Shown piece by piece: positions 1 to 8,994 of a stretch of DNA of 64,000 nucleotides. Each line of letters opens with the position of its first letter. The first letter of the stretch is position 1. The stretch is from NCBI RefSeq assembly GCF_005843885.1, contig NZ_CP040443.1:744001-808000 (forward strand), written 5' to 3'. Both the position numbers and the translations under genes were made by a program. Origin of the DNA: Escherichia sp. E4742 (lineage in GTDB: Bacteria; Pseudomonadota; Gammaproteobacteria; Enterobacterales; Enterobacteriaceae). A model generated the notes under the pieces. The model saw only the letters and a program-made list of their open reading frames with translations. It was not told where the DNA came from and did not search any database.

Positions 1-109
1 TGACCGGTGCCGGTGGATTTGAAGTGTCAGAACAGCCAGCCAACCATAGCGAAACCAGTGACAAAGCCGCAATACGGCGAACGGTGAATTTTGGGCTTCC
101 CGCGCTCAT
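1..109 (-). CDS. nlpD: NlpD lipoprotein, 5' end only (cut by window edge)
   Basis: Only the first 36 codons are inside the window. The start ATG is at 109 on the minus strand, preceded by a GGGGGAT ribosome binding site. The visible protein has a basic stretch, a hydrophobic segment and a lipobox LAGC with the lipidated cysteine at residue 26, followed by a Ser/Pro-rich linker, as in NlpD. NlpD is an outer-membrane lipoprotein with LysM and a degenerate LytM domain that activates the amidase AmiC during cell separation. In E. coli the main rpoS promoter lies inside nlpD, beyond this window. It follows pcm on the same strand. Confidence 0.93.
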   Translation of the reverse strand, partial: MSAGSPKFTVRRIAALSLVSLWLAGCSDTSNPPAPV

Positions 110-250
110 TTATCCCCCAGGAAAAAATTGGTTAATAACCAGTGACATAATTACCGTGCAAGGCACCCTACTGAACACTGGAAAAGATGTTCACGATACG
201 CTGACCTGCTGCAAAATAACCAGGAAAATTCCAGGTATTTTCCTCACGCG

Positions 251-877
251 CTAAGCCAGCTCCCCCTTTACTAAGGGAACAAAGCGCACAGCCTCCACGG
301 TGTCGATAATAAATTCGCCTCCCCGACGACGCACCCGCTTTAAATACTGGTGCTCTTCCCCTACGGGTAAGACGAGAATGCCGCCTTCATCCAGTTGCGT
401 CATTAACGCTGTCGGGATTTCGGGCGGTGCTGCCGTTACAATGATAGCGTCAAACGGCGCACGTGCTTGCCAACCTTGCCATCCATCACCGTGACGGGTT
501 GAAACATTGTGTAAATCAAGATTTTTCAGACGTCTGCGCGCCTGCCACTGCAATCCTTTAATCCGCTCGACCGAGCATACATGCTGGACAAGATGTGCCA
601 GAATTGCTGTTTGATATCCTGAACCAGTGCCGATCTCCAGCACTCGCGACTGCGGCGTCAGTTCAAGTAATTCAGTCATTCGCGCCACCATATACGGCTG
701 CGAAATTGTCTGCCCCTGACCTATCGGCAACGCGATATTGTCCCAGGCTTTTTGTTCAAACGCTTCATCGATGAATTTTTCACGCGGCACGGCAGCAAGT
801 GCATTAAGCACCTGCTCATCCTGAATACCTTGCGCACGTAATTGATCCAGAAGTGCTTGTACGCGTCTGCTTACCAT
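251..877 (-). CDS. pcm: Protein-L-isoaspartate O-methyltransferase
   Basis: This 208-residue protein is the usual length for E. coli Pcm. It transfers a methyl group from S-adenosylmethionine to isoaspartyl residues of aged proteins, starting their repair in the cytoplasm. The SAM-binding motif I (EIGTGSG) is at residues 81-87, and the TISQPYMV segment with the active-site serine (Ser59) is just before it. The start overlaps the end of surE by 7 bases, so the two are translationally coupled. Both belong to the surE-pcm-nlpD-rpoS stationary-phase survival group. Confidence 0.97.
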   Translation of the reverse strand: MVSRRVQALLDQLRAQGIQDEQVLNALAAVPREKFIDEAFEQKAWDNIALPIGQGQTISQPYMVARMTELLELTPQSRVLEIGTGSGYQTAILAHLVQHVCSVERIKGLQWQARRRLKNLDLHNVSTRHGDGWQGWQARAPFDAIIVTAAPPEIPTALMTQLDEGGILVLPVGEEHQYLKRVRRRGGEFIIDTVEAVRFVPLVKGELA

Positions 878-1632
878 TGCGTGCCAACTCCCACGCTGTT
901 TAACCAGTCTGAAACCACATCTTGCGCGTTGTGCGCGGTTAAATCTACATGCAGCGGCGTGATGGAGACGTAGCCTTCATCTACCGCAGCAAAATCGGTC
1001 CCCGGACCGGCATCACACTTACCGCCCGGCGGGCCAATCCAGTACAGCGTATTACCGCGCGGATCCTGCTGCGGAATCACTTGATCTGCCGGATGTCGTG
1101 TACCGCAGCGAGTCACGCGGATACCTTTAATCTGATCCAGCGGTAAATCAGGTACGTTGATATTGAGAATACGTCCGGTACGCAGCGGCTCTTTACACAG
1201 TGCGCGCAAAATGGAACAGGTGACCGCTGCAGCAGTGTCGTAATGTTTATGCCCGTCAAGTGAAACGGCCAGCGCCGGAAAACCTAAATGACGGCCTTCC
1301 ATCGCGGCGGCTACCGTGCCGGAATAAATAACATCATCACCCAGATTCGGCCCGGCGTTAATACCCGAAACCACAATATCCGGGCGCGGACGCATCAGAG
1401 CATTCACGCCAAGATAGACACAATCGGTCGGGGTTCCCATTTGCACGGCGATATCACCATTTTCAAAGGTAAACGTGCGCAGGGAGGATTCCAGCGTCAG
1501 GGAATTTGAAGCGCCGCTGCGGTTACGATCCGGGGCGACCACCTGAACGTCAGCAAACTCACGCAGAGCTTTCGCCAGCGTTTGTATACCGGGCGCATGT
1601 ACCCCGTCATCATTACTCAGCAATATGCGCAT
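871..1632 (-). CDS. surE: 5'/3'-nucleotidase and exopolyphosphatase SurE
   Basis: This 253-residue protein dephosphorylates nucleoside monophosphates and short polyphosphates and is linked to stationary-phase survival. The N-terminal [10 protein letters not shown] carries the metal-binding Asp8-Asp9; Ser39 and Asn92 (SGIN) complete the metal site. A longer open frame extends upstream to 1722, but the start at 1632 gives the conserved SurE N-terminus and is the accepted family start. It overlaps the end of truD by 20 bases, and its own end overlaps pcm, so this is a tightly packed operon. Confidence 0.97.
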   Translation of the reverse strand: MRILLSNDDGVHAPGIQTLAKALREFADVQVVAPDRNRSGASNSLTLESSLRTFTFENGDIAVQMGTPTDCVYLGVNALMRPRPDIVVSGINAGPNLGDDVIYSGTVAAAMEGRHLGFPALAVSLDGHKHYDTAAAVTCSILRALCKEPLRTGRILNINVPDLPLDQIKGIRVTRCGTRHPADQVIPQQDPRGNTLYWIGPPGGKCDAGPGTDFAAVDEGYVSITPLHVDLTAHNAQDVVSDWLNSVGVGTQW

Positions 1633-2662
1633 AATCACCTGTTGTGTTGATAAGTTCCCTGACAACGCTGGTTGCAAAGCTTCCTGCCGGAAGCCAGAAA
1701 CGGATTTCGACGGTGACGTCATCCCACCAGTTCCAGCTTAATTGTTGCGGATATAACAGCATCGCTCTGCGCGCCGCCTCAACTTTTTCGCGCAGCAGTA
1801 AGGCTTGTAATTCAGTTTCTTCGGCGACAGCTGCTTGTTCGAATGCCAGCGCCTCACGCTGGGTTCCCCATTCGCCGCTCCCCGGCATTGCAGCTGTAAT
1901 TAACAACTCTTTATCGTTCACGCGACGCTGTAATTCCGCCAGTTCTTCGTTAGTTGCAACAAACCAGCTGCCGCGCCCGGCTAATTGTAGCGCATCACCG
2001 TCAACAACCTGATTAACTTCTGCTTTTTTGAGACGCTCAGCAACAATCTGATTAAACAACGCACTACGAGCTGCCGACAACCAAAAACTACGCTTATTGC
2101 GATCGCGCACCGGAGTATTGGTTTGCGCCCAGCGCAACGCGCCCTGCAAATTACTACCACCAATACCAAAACGTTGCGCGCCAAAGTAATTCGGTACACC
2201 TTTCACGCAAATATCGATCAATCGCTGTTCAACGTCATCACGATTGCTCACTTCTCGCAGCACCAGGGTAAAGGCATTGCCTTTCAGCGCCCCTAAACGC
2301 AGTTTACGTTTGTGGCGCGCATACTCCAGTACCTGGCAGCCTTCCAGTTGAAACGCGCTCAGATCAGGCATCTCTTTGCCCGGTACCCGAGCGCATAACC
2401 ATTGTTCCGTAACGGCATGTTTGTCTTTCTGCCCGGCGAAACTGACTTCGCGGGCATGAATTTTCAGGAATTTCGCCAGTGCGTCGGCCACAAAACGGGT
2501 ATTGCAGCCGTTTTTGAGGATTCGCACCAGGATATGCTCACCTTCACCATCAGGCTCAAAGCCTAAATCTTCCACCACCACAAAGTCTTCCGGGTTGGCT
2601 TTCAGCAGCCCGGTTCCTTGCGGTTTGCCGTGGAGGTAAGTGAGATTATCAAATTCAATCAT
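1613..2662 (-). CDS. truD: tRNA pseudouridine-13 synthase
   Basis: This 349-residue protein isomerises uridine 13 of tRNA-Glu to pseudouridine. The TruD-specific motif [12 protein letters not shown] contains the catalytic Asp80, and an NYFGAQRFG motif follows near residue 160. Length matches the E. coli enzyme. Its start overlaps the ispF stop by 4 bases and its end overlaps surE by 20 bases. Confidence 0.97.
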
Positions 2663-3138
2663 TTTGTTGCCTTAATGAGTAGCGCCACCGCTTCACAGGC
2701 AATCCCTTCCCCACGTCCGGTAAATCCGAGTTTTTCCGTAGTAGTGGCTTTCACGTTAACATCATCCATATGGCAGCCGAGATCTTCGGCAATAAACACG
2801 CGCATTTGTGGAATATGTGGCAGCATCTTCGGTGCCTGAGCGATGATAGTGACATCGACGTTGCCGAGGGTATAGCCCTTCGCCTGAATGCGTCGCCAAG
2901 CTTCGCGCAGCAGCTCGCGGCTGTCAGCGCCTTTAAATGCGGGATCTGTATCCGGGAATAGCTTGCCGATATCCCCCAGCGCCGCTGCACCAAGTAATGC
3001 ATCGGTCAGCGCGTGCAGCGCCACGTCGCCATCAGAATGTGCCAGCAGTCCTTTTTCATAAGGGATGCGCACGCCACCAATGATAATTGGGCCTTCGCCG
3101 CCAAAGGCGTGAACATCAAAACCGTGTCCAATTCGCAT
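2659..3138 (-). CDS. ispF: 2-C-methyl-D-erythritol 2,4-cyclodiphosphate synthase
   Basis: This 159-residue enzyme forms the cyclodiphosphate in the methylerythritol phosphate pathway to isoprenoids. The zinc ligands Asp8, His10 (GFDVHAF) and His42 (within HSDGDVALH) are present. Its first base is shared with the last base of ispD, so the two consecutive pathway genes are translationally coupled. Family length is typical. Confidence 0.97.
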
Positions 3139-3848
3139 TATGTATTCTCCTGATGGATGGTTCGGGTGAGGTAAAATTCGGCAAGCGCCAAATCTTCCGG
3201 GCGCGTGACTTTAATGTTATCTGCTCGGCCTTCGACAAGCTGTGGATGAAAACCACAGTATTCCAGCGCTGAGGCCTCATCGGTAATGGTAGCGCCTTCA
3301 TTTAAAGCGCGCGTCAGGCAGTCATGTAACAGCTCACGAGGGAAAAATTGCGGCGTCAGCGCGTGCCATAAGTCGTTGCGATCAACGGTATGAGCGATGG
3401 CATTTTTGCCCGGTTCGGCGCGTTTCATGGTATCGCGCACCGGTGCGGCAAGAATCCCCCCCGTGCGGCTGGTTTCGCTCAACGCCAACAGACGCGCGAG
3501 GTCATCCTGATGCAGACAAGGGCGAGCGGCGTCATGCACCAGTACCCACTGCGCGTCGCCAGCGGCTTTCAGACCAGCCAGCACGGAATTAGCACGCTCT
3601 TCACCACCATCAACAACGGTGATTTGCGGATGATTCGCCAGAGGAAGTTGAGCAAAGCGGTTATCGCCAGGGCTTATTGCAATGACGACACGTGTCACCC
3701 GGGGATGCGCCAGCAGCGCATGCACCGAGTGTTCAAGAATGGTTTGATTACCGATTGAGAGATATTGCTTAGGACATTCCGTTTGCATTCGGCGGCCAAA
3801 TCCGGCCGCCGGAACCACGGCGCAAACATCCAAATGAGTGGTTGCCAT
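3138..3848 (-). CDS. ispD: 2-C-methyl-D-erythritol 4-phosphate cytidylyltransferase
   Basis: This 236-residue enzyme couples CTP to methylerythritol phosphate, upstream of IspF in the isoprenoid pathway. The nucleotidyltransferase signature PAAGFGRRM is near residues 13-21, with Lys27 after it (CPKQYL). The DAARP motif of the family is also present. It lies 18 bases downstream of ftsB, as in other enterobacteria. Confidence 0.97.
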
Positions 3849-3866
3849 GTTAATTCCTGGGCTGAT

Positions 3867-4178
3867 TTATCGATTGTTTTGCCCCGCAGACTGCGCGCGC
3901 TTCGACGCGTCAGGCACCAGACGATAAAAAGTTTCGCCCGGCCTGGTCATGCTGAGTTCATTACGCGCACGCTCTTCGAGCGCCTCCTGGCCGCCATTGA
4001 GATCGTCAATTTCGGCAAAAAGCTGATCGTTTCGCGCTTTAAGTTTCGCGTTTGTAGCTTGCTGTGCCGCCACATCATCATTGACGCGGGTATAGTCATG
4101 TATACCGTTCTTACCGAACCACAGCGAATACTGTAGCCAGACCAGAATAGCCAGCAACAGCAGCGTTAGTTTACCCAT
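3867..4178 (-). CDS. ftsB: Cell division protein FtsB
   Basis: This 103-residue single-pass inner-membrane protein has a transmembrane helix at about residues 4-21. A coiled-coil region of roughly residues 30-70, rich in Ala, Lys, Asn, Leu and Glu, follows and faces the periplasm. FtsB forms the FtsQLB complex that triggers septal peptidoglycan synthesis. It heads the ftsB-ispD-ispF-truD-surE-pcm run. The 193 bp between it and ygbE contain no convincing gene and probably hold its promoter. Confidence 0.96.
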
Positions 4179-4371
4179 CCTGCCCCCTGAAAAACGGCAT
4201 CCTCATCCCATGCATCCGAAGACGACTCTACATCCTCTGTTGGGGATACCGCGACAACGCGGGCAAATGTACCACATTTGTCCACTGTTACGTATACCCA
4301 GGGCGCGCAGAACATAATCTCATTATTGGTTACGGTTTGAATTATGGACAGAATGAACAGGAAAGAACAGA

Positions 4372-4695
4372 TTAGCCCAACAACCACATAAACAGTGCAC
4401 CAAACATAATGCCAACGGTGATAAAAGTGAAAACAATACTGTAGCGTAATTTTCCGTCCATCAAGGAGTGCAGCGCAATACCTACCACCACCGCAACAGG
4501 CATTAGCGCCAGAAAGAAAGGCCAGGTGTAGATAAAGAAAAACAGCGTGTTAGAGCCATAAATTAACATCGGAATCGCCAGTGCACACAGCCAGGAGACA
4601 AAACCGACCACGGCCCCAGGTAGCGACCATATGGTTTCTTCGTCCTCGGTAAGGCTAGCACTATTTGTTAGTGTAATGTTATGGCTATTACGCAT
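4372..4695 (-). CDS. ygbE: Small inner-membrane protein YgbE (DUF3561 type)
   Basis: This 107-residue protein has three hydrophobic segments at about residues 27-46, 50-72 and 82-106, consistent with a small polytopic inner-membrane protein. The N-terminus is polar and acidic. Function is unknown. It sits between the cysDNC operon and ftsB on the same strand, as in K-12, 49 bases after cysC. Confidence 0.9.
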   Translation of the reverse strand: MRNSHNITLTNSASLTEDEETIWSLPGAVVGFVSWLCALAIPMLIYGSNTLFFFIYTWPFFLALMPVAVVVGIALHSLMDGKLRYSIVFTFITVGIMFGALFMWLLG

Positions 4696-4744
4696 ATCTG
4701 ATCCTGTTACTTTGACGAACCGGGCATGAAAACCCGGTGGTGTC

Positions 4745-5350
4745 TCAGGATCTGATAATATCGTTCTGTCTCAGTAGGTCTAATAATTGCTGAACCAAAT
4801 TTGTTACTAATTGTTCACCATTGAGATGAATTTCTGCCGATTCAGGCGCTTCGTAAACGGAGTCTATTCCCGTAAAGTTGCGCAGTTCACCGGCACGCGC
4901 TTTCTTATACAAGCCTTTTGGATCTCGGGCTTCACAAATCGCCAGTGGCGTATCGACAAATACTTCGATAAACCGTCCTTCCCCTACACGTTCACGAACC
5001 ATCTGACGTTCGCCACGGTGTGGGGAAATAAATGCAGTTAGCACCACCAGTCCGGCTTCAACCATTAAATTCGCCACTTCACCTACCCGGCGGATATTTT
5101 CTTTACGATCGGCATCGCTAAAACCGAGATCGCTACATAAACCGTGGCGAACGTTGTCGCCATCCAGCAAATACGTACTGACCCCGAGTTTATGCAGTGC
5201 TTCTTCCAGCGCACCCGCGACGGTTGATTTACCGGAACCGGAGAGGCCGGTAAACCACAGTACAACACCACGATGACCGTGGTGTTGCTCGCGTTGTTGC
5301 GGTGTAACTGGATGGCTATGCCAGACGACGTTTTCGTCATGCAGCGCCAT
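4745..5350 (-). CDS. cysC: Adenylylsulfate (APS) kinase
   Basis: This 201-residue enzyme phosphorylates APS to PAPS with ATP, the second activation step of sulfate assimilation. The P-loop GLSGSGKS is at residues 35-42, and the active-site serine (Ser109, in AFISPHR) is present. Its first base overlaps the last base of cysN. It is the last gene of the cysDNC operon, which in E. coli is activated by CysB. Confidence 0.98.
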   Translation of the reverse strand: MALHDENVVWHSHPVTPQQREQHHGHRGVVLWFTGLSGSGKSTVAGALEEALHKLGVSTYLLDGDNVRHGLCSDLGFSDADRKENIRRVGEVANLMVEAGLVVLTAFISPHRGERQMVRERVGEGRFIEVFVDTPLAICEARDPKGLYKKARAGELRNFTGIDSVYEAPESAEIHLNGEQLVTNLVQQLLDLLRQNDIIRS

Positions 5351-6777
5351 TATTTACCTCCCAGTAAATCGCGCGCGCCCCAGTGCGGGAAGTGGCGGCG
5401 TACTAACGCATTCAGTTCCAGCTCGAACGCGCTAAATTCCGACGGCGCAACGGCGGCCTCGTTTTTCGGCTCATGCACCATACCGGCACCAACAGTCACG
5501 TTGCTCAGGCGATCGATAAAAATCAGCCCACCCGTCACCGGATTTTGTTGATAACGATCTAACACCAGCGGCTCGTCAAAGGTGAGATCCACGAGGCCGA
5601 TCCCATTCAGTGGCAGGTTTTCAACTTCGCGTTGGGTAAGGTTATTAATATCAACCTGATAACGAATGCCATCAACACGAGCACGCGTCTTCTTACCGGC
5701 AATTTTGATGTCGTAGCTCTGCCCAGGGGAAAGTGGCTGTTCCGCCATCCATACCACATCAACTGACGCGCTCTGCACTGCCGGTAACGCTTCATCTGCT
5801 GTCAACAGCAGATCGCCACGGCTGATGTCGATCTCGTCCGTCAGCACCAGGGTGATCGCTTCTCCAGCAAAAGCTTCTTCGCGATCGCCATCAAAAGTGA
5901 CGATCCGCGCGATGTTTGACTCCACGCCAGAGGGCAGCACTTTGACACGTTGCCCGACTTGCACGCTGCCGGAAGCCAGCGTTCCGGCATAGCCACGAAA
6001 ATCGAGATTCGGGCGGTTAACGTACTGAACCGGGAAGCGCATCGGCTGGGCATCAACCACTCGCTGAATCTCCACGGCTTCCAGCACTTCGAGCAATGTC
6101 GGTCCGCTGTACCACGGCATACTTTCGCTTTGCGAAGCCACATTGTCGCCTTCCAGCGCAGAGAGCGGTACAAAACGAATATCCAGATTGCCCGGCAATT
6201 GTTCGGCAAAAGTCAGGTAGTCTTCACGAATGCGGGTGAATGTCTCTTCACTGTAATCCACCAGATCCATTTTGTTGATCGCTACGACCAGATGTTTGAT
6301 CCCCAACAGCGTGGAGATAAAACTGTGACGACGGGTTTGATCGAGCACGCCTTTACGGGCATCGATCAATAAGATCGCCAGCTCACACGTTGACGCGCCG
6401 GTCGCCATATTGCGGGTGTACTGCTCATGCCCAGGGGTGTCGGCGATAATAAATTTACGCTTCTCGGTGGAGAAATAGCGATAAGCCACATCTATAGTGA
6501 TGCCCTGTTCGCGTTCCGCTTGCAGGCCATCCACCAGCAACGCCAGATCCAGTTTTTCGCCCTGAGTGCCGTGACGTTTACTGTCGTTATGCAGTGATGA
6601 GAGCTGATCTTCGTAGATTTGGCGGGTATCGTGCAGCAGGCGACCAATCAGGGTACTTTTGCCGTCATCGACGCTACCACAGGTCAGAAAACGCAGCAGG
6701 CTTTTATGTTGTTGCGCAATCATCCAGGCTTCGACGCCGCCTTCATTGGCGATTTGTTGTGCAAGTGCGGTGTTCAT
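5350..6777 (-). CDS. cysN: ATP sulfurylase GTPase subunit
   Basis: This 475-residue EF-Tu-like GTPase energises CysD to make APS from ATP and sulfate. G1 GSVDDGKST is at residues 34-42; G3 DTPGHEQY and G4 NKMD follow in the expected order, with two beta-barrel domains in the C-terminal half. It starts one base after the cysD stop and overlaps cysC by one base. Confidence 0.98.
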   Translation of the reverse strand: MNTALAQQIANEGGVEAWMIAQQHKSLLRFLTCGSVDDGKSTLIGRLLHDTRQIYEDQLSSLHNDSKRHGTQGEKLDLALLVDGLQAEREQGITIDVAYRYFSTEKRKFIIADTPGHEQYTRNMATGASTCELAILLIDARKGVLDQTRRHSFISTLLGIKHLVVAINKMDLVDYSEETFTRIREDYLTFAEQLPGNLDIRFVPLSALEGDNVASQSESMPWYSGPTLLEVLEAVEIQRVVDAQPMRFPVQYVNRPNLDFRGYAGTLASGSVQVGQRVKVLPSGVESNIARIVTFDGDREEAFAGEAITLVLTDEIDISRGDLLLTADEALPAVQSASVDVVWMAEQPLSPGQSYDIKIAGKKTRARVDGIRYQVDINNLTQREVENLPLNGIGLVDLTFDEPLVLDRYQQNPVTGGLIFIDRLSNVTVGAGMVHEPKNEAAVAPSEFSAFELELNALVRRHFPHWGARDLLGGK

Positions 6778-6778
6778 C

Positions 6779-7687
6779 TTAAAAATACCCCTGACGTTTT
6801 TTCAGCTCCATAGAGCCTGCCTGGTCGCGGTCAATCACGCGCCCCTGACGCTCACTGGTGGTGGAGACCAGCATCTCTTCGATGATCTCCGGCAGCGTTT
6901 GTGCATTTGACTCCACCGCACCGGTCAGCGGCCAGCAGCCCAACGTGCGAAAGCGAACCATCCGTTTTTTAATCACTTCACCCGGTTGCAGGTCAATACG
7001 GTTGTCATCAATCATCATCAACATACCGTCGCGTTCCAGAACCGGACGTTCAGCGGCGAGATACAGCGGAACAATGTCGATATTTTCCAGCCAGATGTAT
7101 TGCCAGATATCCTGCTCGGTCCAGTTAGAGAGCGGGAAAACGCGGATGCTTTCGCCTTTGTTGATCTGCCCGTTATAGTTGTGCCACAACTCCGGGCGCT
7201 GGTTTTTCGGATCCCAGCGATGAAAGCGGTCACGGAAAGAGTAGATTCGTTCTTTAGCGCGGGACTTCTCTTCATCGCGACGTGCGCCACCGAAAGCGGC
7301 ATCAAAACCGTATTTATTCAGTGCCTGTTTCAAACCTTCGGTTTTCATAATGTCGGTATGTTTGGCGCTGCCGTGCACGAACGGGTTAATCCCCATCGCC
7401 ACGCCTTCCGGGTTTTTATGTACCAGCAACTCGCAGCCGTAAGCTTTCGCCGTACGATCGCGGAACTCATACATCTCGCGGAATTTCCAGCCGGTATCGA
7501 CATGCAGCAGTGGGAACGGCAGCGTACCAGGATAAAACGCCTTGCGCGCCAGATGCAGCATGACGCTGGAATCTTTGCCGATGGAGTAGAGCATCACCGG
7601 ATTTGAGAATTCTGCCGCCACCTCGCGAATAATGTGGATGCTTTCCGCCTCCAGTTGCCGCAGGTGGGTAAGTCGTTTTTGATCCAT
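6779..7687 (-). CDS. cysD: ATP sulfurylase adenylyltransferase subunit
   Basis: This 302-residue protein is the catalytic subunit of ATP sulfurylase. The PP-loop SIGKDSSV is at residues 35-42, and GARRDEEKSRAKER follows as in the PAPS reductase/CysD superfamily. It is the first gene of cysDNC; the upstream region carries the promoter and the probable CysB site. Confidence 0.98.
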   Translation of the reverse strand: MDQKRLTHLRQLEAESIHIIREVAAEFSNPVMLYSIGKDSSVMLHLARKAFYPGTLPFPLLHVDTGWKFREMYEFRDRTAKAYGCELLVHKNPEGVAMGINPFVHGSAKHTDIMKTEGLKQALNKYGFDAAFGGARRDEEKSRAKERIYSFRDRFHRWDPKNQRPELWHNYNGQINKGESIRVFPLSNWTEQDIWQYIWLENIDIVPLYLAAERPVLERDGMLMMIDDNRIDLQPGEVIKKRMVRFRTLGCWPLTGAVESNAQTLPEIIEEMLVSTTSERQGRVIDRDQAGSMELKKRQGYF

Positions 7688-7734
7688 AACCGTTCCTTTG
7701 CAATACCGCTATTTTCTTGCCATCAGATGTTTCG

Positions 7735-7815
7735 ACTATAGGGAGCCCAGGAGAACGAATGAAATTACCAATTGGAATGAGTAGTTCCTTAACGGAATAA
7801 CGCTTTGGCAAAGCA
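7735..7815 (-). promoter_or_regulatory. cysDNC promoter and probable CysB activation region
   Basis: On the minus strand a TATAGT -10 hexamer (7740 to 7735) lies 48 bp before the cysD start. Its -35 (TTCATT, 17 bp upstream) is poor, as expected for an activator-dependent promoter. The AT-rich stretch at about 7760-7815 is where CysB would bind by analogy with K-12; I infer that site from position. The iap promoter is in the remaining part of this 250-bp divergent gap. Confidence 0.5.
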
Positions 7816-7937
7816 AATATCAAAAAGTGCTTAAGCTACCGAATTTCGGGCGTTTAGGAAGATTTGAAATTGTTTTAGCGCAGCGGCAGTTTCATACTAT
7901 GGCGGTAAAAATTTTGCATGGTATTTAAGGACTCACT

Positions 7938-8975
7938 ATGTTTTCCGCATTGCGCCACCGTACCGCTGCCCTGGCGCTCGGCGTATGCTTTATTCTCCCC
8001 GTTCACGCCTCATCACCTAAGCCTGGTGATTTTGCCAATACACAGGCGCGACATATTGCCACTTTCTTTCCGGGACGCATGACCGGAACACCCGCAGAAA
8101 TGTTATCTGCCGATTATATTCGGCAACAGTTTCAGCAAATGGGTTACCGCAGTGATATTCGAACATTTAATAGCCGATATATTTATACCGCACGTGATAA
8201 CCGCAAAAACTGGCACAACGTGACGGGAAGTACGGTGATTGCCGCTCATGAAGGCAAAGCGCCGCAGCAGATCATCATTATGGCGCATCTGGATACCTAT
8301 GCCCCGCAGAGCGACGCAGATGCAGATGCCAATCTTGGCGGGCTGACGTTACAAGGAATGGATGATAATGCCGCAGGTTTAGGTGTCATGCTGGAGCTGG
8401 CTGAACGCCTGAAAGATATTCCGACTGAGTATGGGATTCGTTTTATTGCCACCAGTGGTGAAGAGGAAGGGAAATTAGGTGCTGAGAATTTACTCAAGCG
8501 CATGAGCGATACCGAAAAGAAAAATACTTTATTGGTGATTAACCTCGATAATCTGATTGTTGGCGATAAGCTGTATTTCAACAGTGGCGTAAAAACACCT
8601 GAAGCAGTAAGGAAATTAACGCGCGACCGGGCGCTGGCAATTGCCCGCAGTCATGGAATTGCCGCCACCACAAATCCAGGTTTGAATAAAAACTATCCGA
8701 AAGGCACTGGGTGTTGTAATGACGCAGAAATATTCGACAAAGCGGGCATTGCTGTACTTTCGGTGGAAGCGACAAACTGGAATCTTGGGAATAAGGATGG
8801 TTATCAGCAACGAGCAAAAACAGCCGCATTCCCTGCGGGAAATAGCTGGCATGACGTAAGACTGGATAATCAACAGCATATAGATAAGGCACTTCCTGGA
8901 AGAATAGAACGCCGCTGCCGTGATGTTATGCGGATAATGTTACCGTTGGTGAAGGAGCTGGCGAAGGCGTCTTGA
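7938..8975 (+). CDS. iap: Periplasmic M28 aminopeptidase (alkaline phosphatase isozyme conversion protein)
   Basis: This 345-residue exported protein has a signal peptide ending at about residue 24 (PVHA). Zinc-peptidase motifs of family M28 follow: AHLDTY (His117, Asp119), MDDNAAG (Asp142/143) and GEEEGKLG (Glu175/176). It removes the N-terminal arginine of alkaline phosphatase in the periplasm, giving the isozyme series. It is the classic flanking gene of E. coli CRISPR array I, whose distal repeat starts 20 bp after its stop codon. Confidence 0.97.
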   Translation: MFSALRHRTAALALGVCFILPVHASSPKPGDFANTQARHIATFFPGRMTGTPAEMLSADYIRQQFQQMGYRSDIRTFNSRYIYTARDNRKNWHNVTGSTVIAAHEGKAPQQIIIMAHLDTYAPQSDADADANLGGLTLQGMDDNAAGLGVMLELAERLKDIPTEYGIRFIATSGEEEGKLGAENLLKRMSDTEKKNTLLVINLDNLIVGDKLYFNSGVKTPEAVRKLTRDRALAIARSHGIAATTNPGLNKNYPKGTGCCNDAEIFDKAGIAVLSVEATNWNLGNKDGYQQRAKTAAFPAGNSWHDVRLDNQQHIDKALPGRIERRCRDVMRIMLPLVKELAKAS

Positions 8976-8994
8976 TGGGATTGAAAATGAGAGT

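Noticed and set aside
24..254. 76-codon plus-strand frame at the window start
   Set aside because: It is antisense to the start of nlpD, with no family resemblance or ribosome site.
4166..4387. 73-codon minus-strand frame between ygbE and ftsB
   Set aside because: It overlaps the end of ygbE and the start of ftsB, has no recognisable family, and fits a promoter region better.
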